Positions 32,632 to 41,599 of a DNA stretch of 64,000 nucleotides are shown here, in pieces. Every line of letters starts with the position of its first letter. Position 1 is the stretch's first letter. A program made the position numbers and the translations under genes. The notes under the pieces were generated by a model. That model had not been told where the DNA came from. It searched no databases and saw nothing but the letters and a program-made list of their open reading frames with translations. This DNA comes from Isoetes taiwanensis (Eukaryota > Streptophyta > Lycopodiopsida > Isoetales > Isoetaceae): positions 5,522,698 to 5,586,697 of the forward strand of contig JAJEKV010000051.1 in NCBI GenBank assembly GCA_021234155.1, in the 5' to 3' direction.

Positions 32632-32695
32632 AGAAGGAGGCGTCCAACTATTGTTTTAAAATTGGGGGAAAACATTGACAAACGAAGAAAATCAA
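32632..32695 (+). CDS. Possible 64-bp exon upstream of the Helitron Rep
   Basis: Flanked by TTTATTATTAG and GTAAGTTATT, with a frame rich in Arg/Lys (RRRRPTIVLKLGENIDKRRK). It could be an exon of a host gene or of the Helitron transcript. The phase does not match the exon at 39137. No family is recognised. Confidence 0.25.
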
Positions 32696-32746
32696 GTAAG
32701 TTATTTTTCCATTTCAAAGTATTAGGTATGTGAATGTTCATCCTTC

Positions 32747-33412
32747 TTGGAAAGTCAAAGATGGTGTTCTGTTCAAGTTGTTGACGCGTTGGCACTGTCT
32801 AGAGCAAAAGGTTGTCCTACTTTATTTATCACTATGATTACAAATACAGATTGGCCAGAAATAAAGGCCACTCTTAGGCCTGGACAAAATGCATCTGATG
32901 TTCCTATGTTTGTCGTCCAGTATTTTCATGGAAGACTACAAAAATTAAAGGAACTTCTTCATAAGTTTTTCCAGTATATATCATATGTAATAACCATCAT
33001 AGAATTTCAAAAGCGCAGATTGCCACACGCTCACATCGTCTTGCGGACTGAACCTGATATACCTTTTGAATGCATTGATGAAATTATCTCTGCCAAATTG
33101 CCCGCGGATCCAATCCTTCGAGGGCAAGTTCATAAATTCATGATACATAGACATACGCAGAGATGCTCCCCAAATGGCGCGGCCTGTTGTTACAAATATC
33201 CAAAGGATGTCAACTCGACGATGCATCTCGATTCAAAAGGTTATATTCTGTACAGAAGAAGAAGTATAGATGATGTATGGGTGGTGCCATACAATCCCTT
33301 CTTGCTACATGAATTGGATTGCCATATTATGGTGGATGTGGCATCTACAGTACACGTATTTTCTTATCTTTATGCTTATATCTACAAAGGATTCGACAGT
33401 GCCAATTTTTGA
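32747..33412 (+). pseudogene. Helitron Rep (HUH) domain fragment
   Basis: A 221-residue frame. GCPTLFITMITNTDWPEIKA is the Helitron Rep opening. IIEFQKRRLPHAHIVLRTE carries the H-x-H of the HUH nickase. The segment ends at YLYAYIYKGFD, the two-tyrosine site that attacks DNA (family form YLYKYIYKG). The catalytic residues are thus present. It is truncated at both ends relative to a Helitron polypeptide and cut off from the helicase by frameshifts. Confidence 0.85.
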
Positions 33413-33719
33413 GTTACTTAAGAAAGACATGCATCCTGCATACCATCATCATTGAGTAACCAATATGGAGAAACTACAGAGAGTTCATTCAGTAACAGTG
33501 ATGCAAGACAGCATGGCACAGGTCAACTATCTGCGAGGGAGAATACAATGAGTCAGTCAATAGAGAACATGTCGTCTGAACAAGCACCTGGAAGACGTCC
33601 CAGAGACGAAATACAGGACATATTTATCAGCAACAGAAGCAGCGTGGAGGACAATGTCCTATGATATAACTAATAAGTCTTCTGCAGTTAAATGCCTACC
33701 ATCACATCTACCAATGTCG

Positions 33720-34143
33720 AGCACACGATCATTGTTGGACCGGTACTTTTTGCGTCCTCTAGATCCTGGATTTGATGCTTTCATATACATTCAGTACTAT
33801 GAATAACACACATTCATCACATTTAGTTCTGCATTAAGAGTCGAGCCTGGAAACTATACAGAACAAGAACGAGAGGGATTCTCGACGAACATGCAGCCAA
33901 TCGTGTGTAGAATACGATTACTATTGCCTCGAGTCGGTGAAGCATTTTATCTTAGACAAATATTGCTTCATCGCGCTGCAAGAACTTGGGATGAACTAAA
34001 AATTGTCAATGGTAAACATTATGAGACATATCAGCAAGCTGCAGAGACGGGAGGGTTGCACGTAGCGCACAACGAAGCGTTACAAGTAATGGAAGAGGCA
34101 GTTTCATTATCATTAGGACCGACACAACTGCGGTTTTTCTTTT
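33720..34143 (+). pseudogene. Helitron linker region between Rep and helicase
   Basis: In broken frames one reads RIRLLLPRVGEAFYLRQILLH, TWDELKIVNGKHYETYQQAA and GPTQLRFFF. These correspond to the conserved stretch FYLRxLL..., SFEDLRTVNGxxYxTFKEAA and P.QLR.LF between the Rep and helicase domains. Stops occur at 33805 and between segments. Confidence 0.75.
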
Positions 34144-34146
34144 GCC

Positions 34147-34653
34147 ATGCGTCTACTTGACCAAGGTCCAACAATTGAGCGATGGACTAGGTTTCAAACT
34201 CCGATGAGTGTCGACCTCCTAGATGAATATCCAAACGATGAGACAGTTGCTTTCAATGAATCCCTTCATTTGGTCAATAACATTCTAACACAATATAATA
34301 CTAACATCACGGCATTCGGTCTCCAACTGCGGCCTCATCTTGGAAGAGATGTCATGCATGAGTTGCAAAAATTTTCCAATCATTGGACATACTTGGACGC
34401 TATGATGCAAATGACGAATGTTATGAAAAAGGACCAACAGGAGATATATACCTTTATTCAACAATGGTTGGAATTACAACAAAGCAACCAACCTATATTC
34501 ATTGATGGAAAAGCTGGCAGAGGAAAAACATTCCTGCTAAATTGTGTATGTCTATTTATGCGGGGCAACCCAAGTATAGTATTTCTATGCGGTACAACAG
34601 CATTAGCAGGTCGCCAATATCCAGGAGGCGCTATTCCAAATTCCCGTGAATGA
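34147..34653 (+). pseudogene. Helitron helicase N-terminal part with Walker A
   Basis: A 168-residue frame with FNESLHLVNNIL, KKDQQEIYTFI and the Walker A box IDGKAGRGKTFLLN of Pif1-family helicases. GTTALAGRQYPGG follows, where Helitrons have A..YPGG and then a TAHSTF motif. After PGG the frame is lost; the next frame reads LFQIPVNEN, the following Helitron motif. The next helicase motifs are not here but appear inverted at 36119-36755. Confidence 0.85.
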
Positions 34654-34699
34654 GAATATGTAGGGCTTCAATTGATGATAGAAAATGATTCATTGTGAT

Positions 34700-35597
34700 T
34701 GTATTTGCAAATAGATAACAATTATTTATCGGGAATTGATCTAAGATTCATCTATAATTTGAAGACCATATATGGTTGTCCACCAATTAAATGTGTCGTC
34801 GTTGTTCTTCACTTGCCCCTCGTAAGAGGCGCTCGATCTTTGAGGAGTTTTTGGATGTGCGCTCTTATGCATAAGCAAGTTGCTTCATTCAGTGGGTTTC
34901 TATGGTTATCCTCTGAGATTTTTTTTTCTTTTGACGGCTTCTATATGAATTAATTTATGTATATGTAAATACAAAAAGATAGTGCTTTTTTCTTAAAGGG
35001 AAACATTAACCCTTAAAAGGCAAAATAGTGCTTATCAAAAACACGAGTCAACCAAGATAGGATGAGATCATTAAAAATAGATAATGTCCAGCTAGTGGTA
35101 TGTCATCAGGTTGAAATTCCTCCTTTTTCCCTCTTCCTTTCACAGCCAGGCTTAAACTCCATTTGAATCGCCTAACTAATACCATAAGTAGCCTTGCATA
35201 AGAACAAGACCATAAGTATCATTTTCGAATTTCATTGATCCAATGCATATCATATTGAAATTGCTTAATAACCCCTTTTGGACTGGTAATTCCATGGTTA
35301 AAAATAGAGTTGTTTCTACCTTTAAATATCCTCCAAAGGAGAATATATATCCTCCAGTCTATCAGATTATCAGGTAGAAAAAAAAATCAGTGTCAGAAAT
35401 GTTAACCAGATCATGACAAAAATCGGAGAAACAATTTCAAGAATCCATTCTGCCCATAGATAAGTAAGCAGGAGGTCTGCATGTTCCAAGCGCCATAACT
35501 TTCTCCAAGTAGCTCGGATGGACGAAATTTTTGACACAAATTGTCGTGCATGGTCCAATTATCCTCATCATCGAAAAGGAAGCAAACGGGCCCAAAA
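34700..35597. other. Non-Helitron DNA between helicase fragments
   Basis: AT-rich sequence with no recognisable protein or RNA gene. It separates the plus-strand helicase start from the chromovirus-leader fragment and the inverted helicase piece. It may be part of an insertion that split the Helitron. Confidence 0.4.
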
Positions 35598-36105
35598 CCC
35601 TGCTCGGGCGCCGCTATACTTTGGACGTCTTAGAATCCAGAGAGAAACATGTATAAATCCAGCAGCGCTCGGCATATAAAAACGCGTATTCCGCTGCCGT
35701 ATAAATTAAAAAAAAAAAGGTTTTGACAAAAAAAATGTTGAATTTAAAAAACAAAAAGTGACGGTTTTAAGTCCTCTTCCACTTAGCGCCCCGCCTCACC
35801 TGTCCGCCATAGCCGCCGGAGTAGAAGCTTGGGTGCCCTGCCTTCACCGTTACCTACGCCTCCTACCAGCGCCTCCTCTCCCACCTTTCTTTTTCCATGC
35901 CAACGAATATGGCTCGTACCAAAAGTACCCAAAGCTACGGCAGTCTTAGCGTGCCCCAAATCTTTGCCGAGCTTAGGGAGCAACTCGCTACCGATCCTGC
36001 CAAAGTAGAGCTCCTTTTGGTTGAGCTTGTGCAACACTTCGTTGCCAGGCATAAAATCCCTTACCCCATCTTCCATTTGACGTCTAGTCGTTTCATAATG
36101 TGACA
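35598..36105 (+). mobile_element. Fragment of a second chromovirus leader plus start of its H3-associated ORF
   Basis: The leader carries CTCGGGCGCCG and CGCGTATTCCGCTGCCGTAT, close to the leader of the 15-28 kb element. It is followed by an ORF (ATG at 35909) reading MARTKSTQSYGSLS and then LATDPAKVELLLVELVQHF and KIPYPIFHL. This is clearly homologous to the N-terminus of the 404-residue ORF ([27 protein letters not shown]). The frame ends at 36103 where homology stops. The MARTKS start is closer to the histone H3 tail start than the MANTKS of the full element. Confidence 0.75.
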
Positions 36106-36118
36106 TATAGCCCCTACC

Positions 36119-36755
36119 TTAAGTTGAGTTCGTGGTTGGGTATTCCAGAATGTGTGAAGTTATTAAGGAAGTCTGATGTTGCATAGAGTGGTCATGTATA
36201 ATTTCATCTTGTTCGGTAATGTGGATATAGCTATAATATGATTTATCTTGGCTTGGAATCCTATTGAGAACGTCATCATTGACATTATCAACACTCTTAT
36301 TGATTGGTGACAAAAAGTTGCGTTTCTTGCATGTTGTTGGATCTTGAAGGACACTGAAAGGATACAAAAAATCAGTGGCAGCTGTTATGCTAGTTGTTAT
36401 ATTGAAGATGCCCAACGAGACCGTGGAATTCTTCGAATTCTCTCCTATGTGATCGACAAATCGCATTAGTTCGAGATCATCTACATTATATATCGGTTCT
36501 TCTAATCTCATCGCGCGAAAGCTTTTTCACAACGACGATGACTTAATGGATGCGTTGTATGCTGCATTTCTTCCACCTCCCTTTACCACCGACGCGACCT
36601 GTCTGAAGTCTCCAGAAGCAATAAAATGTTTGCCTTCAAAAGGAAGATTACTCCTGCATAGCCATTGCAATAGATGATGAACACTTTCAATGGCAGCTTT
36701 GTTGGCCATTGGAAATTCATCCCAGATGATAACCTTAGCTGCAATGAGCAGGCCT
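36119..36755 (-). pseudogene. Helitron helicase middle segment, inverted
   Basis: On the minus strand: AAKVIIWDEFPMANKAAIES (Walker B), LPFEGKHFIASGDFRQVASV, then after a frameshift FLSPINKSVDNVNDDVLNRI. These are consecutive motifs of the Helitron Pif1-type helicase. Both the preceding and following parts of the same domain are on the plus strand, so this ~640-bp block is inverted relative to its neighbours. Confidence 0.8.
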
Positions 36756-37055
36756 GCTGCTGAAAACGGTCTGGTGAAAAATGTGAGAGTTATGATCGTA
36801 TCAATGCATGCAAAGTTCGTAATAGTGAAAGTATTGGATGAAGCATCCCAGGAAGATGTATGCACATATCCGATCTCTAGAACTGACTTCTTCTATCAAC
36901 CAGAGAATCGACCATGGACCATTCATAGGCGACAAATTGCCCCTTCCACTATCTTATTCAACTACTTTCAATAGCTGCCAAGGACTTACACTAGATCGCC
37001 TCGTCATTGATCACGTACCAATGTATTTGCACGTGGCCAGTTATACACGGTAGCT
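36755..37055 (+). pseudogene. Helitron helicase C-terminal segment
   Basis: Plus strand: NGLVKNVRVMIVSMHAKFVI, RPWTIHRRQ and, in the next frame, FNSCQGLTLDRLVIDHVP. These match the Helitron helicase end (NGLCNGTRL..., RRQFPVRLAFAMTINKSQGQTLD). The frame is broken between the motifs, and typical AYSRVRS-like residues are eroded. Confidence 0.8.
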
Positions 37056-37059
37056 TACT

Positions 37060-38395
37060 CGCAAGCGAAAGAGAGATGATGCGCTCATTCTCCTCTCACT
37101 AGAAAACACTATGAGACGGATGACAAATGTCATCTACAAGGAACTGCTTTGCTGATGAGATACGCTTTCCTCTACCCTCCTCTATGCAGGTCACATAAAA
37201 ACTATACGCATATCGTATGTAGAGTTTGACTTCAAATAAGGTACATTCTTTTTGCCTGTTATGAGTACCAGAGAGAGCTGTCTCAAAAATATGGGAGCCA
37301 CTATCTGCGTGTATCATACATGGGCTGTTGTCTAGTTACCATAAGGTTCCTCTCATTGATGAAAGATGATAGATGGTCCGCTGTGCGATAACCATGAGAT
37401 TCTCTCAAGAAAAAAATCCTGTAATGAAAGGTATGCTTACTCGATTCACTCCTCAAATCCTCTCTGTTATTTTCTGCTATTAGAATTTAGAATGCATCAT
37501 CTCATTTGAAAGAAAGAAAGAAAGAAAAAAAATCAGCCTGTATGATAGATGGTATACTATTCAATTACCATGGGATTTCCCTCATCTAACTTTTGTGAAA
37601 TTGAAAGAAAAAGAAACGAAGAGTGAAAAAGACATTCATTACGATGCCGGGCTAGTGGTCAAGCCATTGATTATGGGCGGTCCCCAGCCAGGCCAAAAAC
37701 CCACTGACAACCATCAGATGGAAAGAAGAAAAACTTAAAAAACATCTATCGCAATGACAATTTAGTGGTCGAGCCATTGGTTATGGGTGGCCCCCAGCCA
37801 GGCCCCAAACCCACTGATTATCATCGGATATGGATAAAGAAAAAAAAAGGGGGGGGGGAGGATACAAGTTTATCACGATGCAATAGTGGGAATCCATGGT
37901 CATCGATTATAGCACTTATCTATCCTTTACAGGCAAGAAAACATAGGACAAGAATGCAAGGTTCAACTCCTGCATGTTCTGGGCCAATTCTAATCCTTTG
38001 TGAATAGATATAAAGTCATTACTAAGCAGATATTGCAAGGTTCAACTCCTGCATGGTTCAACTCCTGCATGTTCTGGGCCAATTCTAATCCTTTGTGAAT
38101 AGATATAAAGTCATTACTAAGCAGATATTGCATTAGAAGGGTGGACGTTGATACTATAGTAGGTACAACCTCACAAGGCCGCCGCGATAAATTTCTTGTA
38201 GAAATAATTATACAACAAGTGATTTGGAATATTATTGTTAAGATGCTACAATATTCAATGACTCTAACGACTCTCTCACGTGGTTTCCCCATATATTCAA
38301 TGAGATGATGATGCGAAGGGCCAAAAGGGTAAGAAGAGAGGGTTATCATGTTTTAGTGCTCATGGAATTTATGATTGGAAATTTATTTTATTATC
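37060..38395. other. Non-coding, repeat-rich stretch before the tRNA gene
   Basis: Contains two related blocks at about 37650-37720 and 37760-37830 sharing GAGCCATTGGTTATGGGTGG-like phrases (GGTCAAGCCATTGATTATGG in the first), and a (GAAA)n tract near 37510. No gene is recognised. The phrase GGTTCAACTCC further on resembles a pol III B box, but no matching A box at the right distance was found. Confidence 0.4.
37960..38130. repeat. Tandem duplication, 95-bp period, with a short third partial copy
   Basis: GTTCAACTCCTGCATGTTCT begins at 37961 and 38056, with a partial copy at about 38040. The intervening GAATAGATATAAAGTCATTA and GCAGATATTGCA are repeated exactly. Confidence 0.9.
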
Positions 38396-38467
38396 GGTTC
38401 TATGGTGTAGTGGTTAGCACTCTGGACTTTGAATCCAGCGACCTGGGTTCGAATCCCGGTAGGACCT
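38396..38467 (+). tRNA. tRNA-Gln (anticodon UUG)
   Basis: A complete cloverleaf can be folded. The acceptor stem GGTTCTA pairs with TAGGACC (one G-T wobble). The D arm is TGGTGTAGTGGTTAGCA, the anticodon arm CTGGA-CTTTGAA-TCCAG with TTG, and the T arm CCTGGG-TTCGAAT-CCCGG. Internal pol III A and B boxes (TGGTGTAGTGG and GGTTCGAATCC) are present. A TTTT terminator follows at 38469-38472. No intron. The CCA end is not encoded, as expected for a nuclear gene. It matches the plant nuclear tRNA-Gln(UUG) sequence I know. Confidence 0.95.
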
Positions 38468-38477
38468 GTTTTGTTCT

Positions 38478-38504
38478 GACTCCGGACTTTGAATCCAGCA
38501 ACCT
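38478..38504 (+). repeat. Duplicated anticodon-arm fragment of the tRNA-Gln
   Basis: CTCCGGACTTTGAATCCAGC repeats the anticodon arm of the adjacent tRNA with a 60-bp period, including the TTG anticodon. The T arm and most of the acceptor are missing. The trailing TTGTTTTGTTCTG is also repeated, so a whole 60-bp unit was duplicated and then eroded. Confidence 0.8.
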
Positions 38505-38579
38505 TCCCGTCTGACCTTGTTTTGTTCTGCATAATGAGCCTTGCATTTTTGGACAGGCGTGCGACGAAATAGTTTTTGT

Positions 38580-38915
38580 TAGCTCTATTTATCGGAACTC
38601 TATTTCAGCCTTAATTAAGATCATATTCAAGATCATAGTTCCCGGCATCACAGGATAATTTGAGTTGGATGTGGCTTAAGCCATTTGATCATGATCTAAA
38701 ATCGACTGTTTTCAAAATTCAATGGCCGTTTTGGACCGTCGCCTAGGTCAGATCAGAAGATGCTCCATAAAGGTATGGATCGTCGTCTATGGTTAGGTCA
38801 GAAGATGCTCCACAATGGCAAATTAGGGTTTTTATAGCTCCTATTTATCGTAGCTTTACCCAGTCTTAATTAAGATCATATTCAAGATTATAGTTCCCGC
38901 CATCACAGAATAATG
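38580..38915. repeat. Direct repeat about 250 bp apart
   Basis: CTATTTATCG...CTTAATTAAGATCATATTCAAGAT...ATAGTTCCC occurs at 38583-38665 and 38838-38915. Between them a shorter phrase (GGTCAGAAGATGCTCCA) is also doubled. It looks like a degenerate tandem duplication. Confidence 0.75.
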
Positions 38916-39136
38916 ACGTCCTGGCATTTGAGACGTGAGTTACTATGCCATGCCATTTGCATTTCGGGTTCTCACTTTGGTATGGACCAACATGTCTATT
39001 TGCCAGTGTGGTCTGTAATCTTTGCAAGTTGATGTTTAGATGTGGTGGGGTCAGTTCTAGCTGCAAAGGCATGTGCAATGCATTCTTTAGTAAAAACCTC
39101 TGCATGACATGATTAAAAGTTTTATCTGACGAACAG

Positions 39137-39216
39137 GGCCTGAGTGATAATTTCTCTGGTGCTAGCCTTTATATGGCAATTATACAGTCTATGGCTTTTA
39201 ATTCGTCAACACAAAG
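39137..39216 (+). CDS. Exon of an unidentified plus-strand gene (a)
   Basis: Begins after GACGAACAG and ends before GTATGCC. 80 bp, 26 codons plus 2 bases, reading GLSDNFSGASLYMAIIQSMA and onward. Its dangling AG is completed to AGG by the first base of the exon at 40315, so the frame continues cleanly across an intron of 1.1 kb. I do not recognise the family. Confidence 0.5.
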
Positions 39217-39257
39217 GTATGCCAGTCTGTATGTCTCTTAAGTTGCCGGCTGCCTTC

Positions 39258-39323
39258 AATGCATCAAATAAGAAGGGGCGATTTGAACTCAATGCATCAA
39301 ATAAGAAGGGGCGATTTGAACTC
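39258..39323. repeat. Perfect 33-bp tandem duplication
   Basis: The unit AATGCATCAAATAAGAAGGG... is repeated exactly twice. It is in-frame (11 codons) if translated, but lies in a presumed intron. Confidence 0.95.
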
Positions 39324-40314
39324 AATGCATCAGCATATGGCTATGACTCTTTTGGGAATTTGAAAGACCAAAACGTCCCCCTTTTCTATATGTAGGACAA
39401 TAATGGTAGTCAATCCACATTTTGATCTACATACCTTGCTGTCGATGTGTTGCAGAACCAAAAATTCTATATGAAAATGCAGCATTCTGTATCTCTAATG
39501 TGGCTACTCATCGCTCCTTCAGCCTGCCATTTCTTTCCTAGGTTTATCTTAATCAATTATTATCAGCACATAATGTTGCAAACTGGTAAAGAACATATAT
39601 GTGCTGGCACAAGGTTAATTCTTGGTTCGTTTTTTGAGGTTATGACTCTGCATATTGCTTTGTAAGCCTCCTATCTTCTCTTGGATTATAGGGCCTGTGA
39701 TTATACTTAGTGGATAATCCTCTAATACTTAGTCTGCATAGGCATCCTCTAAACTAGTGGCTAGACATAAACATCCTCTAAACTAGTGGCTAGGTGGAGT
39801 ATTATAGTTTGGCAGCTTCCCAATTCCAGGCAATTGCATCAGAATATATTTGTCATGTTTAGGGCTGTGCATATGCTCAGTGTAATAGGATACCTCTGCA
39901 TAAGGATCCTCTAAACTGTTGACTAAGCTTCCCAAGGAGTATGGATGCAATAGAATTGACAATTCCTCTTTGGAACAGTTAACTATCCAATGGCGTTATT
40001 TAATTTGTTTGTTTGAAATTATTTTCTTGGTTTAGGCTTATTGTGATTTAGCTGAATTATGTTGAAAATTAGTTACTTGTGTCATTTCAAGAAAGTCTCG
40101 GTGCTTCCAACTTCAAGAAAGTCCTGGAGTGGACCCTCAGCCTGCCGTAACCTGCTGCAGTCTTGTCTACTAACTTTCTTCGTATTTTGTTTGGTGGGTA
40201 ATGCCTAACTATCTAGTTCTTTTTTATTGTAACTTTTATTTTAAGATACTTGTTTGAGGGTTTCTTCTTACGGTTATAGACGATATTGTGTTACACGTAT
40301 GTAGGTTTTTGCAG

Positions 40315-40392
40315 GCAGCTCAATTGGGTGGAAGGATTATCTCTTAAGGGTCTTTATTCTGGTTCAAATGGAAACCTTGCTGGAGTTCTACC
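40315..40392 (+). CDS. Exon of an unidentified plus-strand gene (b)
   Basis: Acceptor TAGGTTTTTGCAG, donor GTAAGTGC. In phase with the exon at 39137-39216, it reads QLNWVEGLSLKGLYSGSNGN then LAGVLP. Good splice signals on both sides and phase agreement support a real exon pair. Protein family unknown. Two bases (CC) dangle into the next exon. Confidence 0.5.
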
Positions 40393-41522
40393 GTAAGTGC
40401 TTTCTTGTTTATTTACAGGTTATAAATTTCCATAAAAAACTCTATTTTACTGTGTATCAAAGGCATGACTGCATGAAGAATCTTAATTTTTTAGACAACT
40501 AAAGCAAACAATTGTTTTAACTGCTAAGAACATCCACATCCGCATGAATTTTTGGTGCTTATGACAAGCTGGTTTGTGAATGCATCATATTTTGCTCGAA
40601 TGTTTAAGCATGAATGTTTAAGCATGAACGCAAGGGAAGAAGGCACAGAGGAGGACCCTAAGTGAAGTTATTTATTCTCTTCAGAACTTCGTAGGAAGTA
40701 AAGGGTCATAGATGGCACAGGGGAGTGCTATTCTATCAGGGGTTCAGAGGGGCCTTATATCCTATGCCTGCAATTGAACTTGACTAACTAATCGGGTGTG
40801 TATGAACCTGTCAAGCAGAAGCTACTCAAAAAATTTCCAGAGAATTTTAGTTCAATTGCTGGTTCGAACCTCTTGTGTTTTCCTGTCATTACATAGTCTA
40901 GCCCATGGTTGTTCTTACTTGGTAAAACTGGCCACTGAAACCAATACATGACTTAAATTGAAAGTCTACTAAGAAAAGAAACCACATGTACTAGCAGCGT
41001 TTAAAAATTCCCGCTTTTAAATAACCATGATATATGATGAAGACAACAAAAGTTGAGGGCCCAGTACAAGTGCATAGTACAACTACATACAGTTTCTGAT
41101 ATGGTGATATGCTTGCACGCACGGTTTGCTACGAGCAGTGGTACAGATTTATGTAGATGAGACTGAGATGCTGGTTTCTAGTGGGCAGAGAGGATAAGCT
41201 GCTACTCAATAGTACAGAAATGGTCGAGAGAAACGGCCTCTCAGCCATACAGTCCAACAATGCAATGAGAACATCAATGCTTTGTGGGGGAGATGTCTAA
41301 AGATTATTTACATTTAACTTTAGCTTGTCTTGTTGGGAGTTATGACGATGCATATTGCTTTTTTGCAGAACTTGAGCATGGAGCGACCTCCTATTGCTAA
41401 AAGTTTACGAAAACTTAAGAGTAAGAAGTAAGAATTCATCGTTATAGGGGTTTATTTGATGAAAGTTATCCTTGTTTTGATTCTATGTGACAACTATTTA
41501 GACCACTAGCAGATCATTGCAG

Positions 41523-41595
41523 ATGCATGCTTTCGCTTTTAAGCACAGCATGGCAAATAGATGAAGTTGAGGACTTTTTAATAACAAACCAATAG
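41523..41595 (+). CDS. Possible last exon of the same gene (c)
   Basis: After ATCATTGCAG the frame that completes the dangling CC reads CMLSLLSTAWQIDEVEDFLI and ends in TAG at 41593-41595. The phase fits, but the acceptor is weak and one of several possible. The candidate at 41371 gives an immediate stop. Confidence 0.2.
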
Positions 41596-41599
41596 AGCC

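Noticed and set aside
37640-38060. tRNA-derived SINE (GGTTCAACTCC as B box)
   Set aside because: No A box at the right distance and no poly(A) or target duplication; more simply a tandem duplication.
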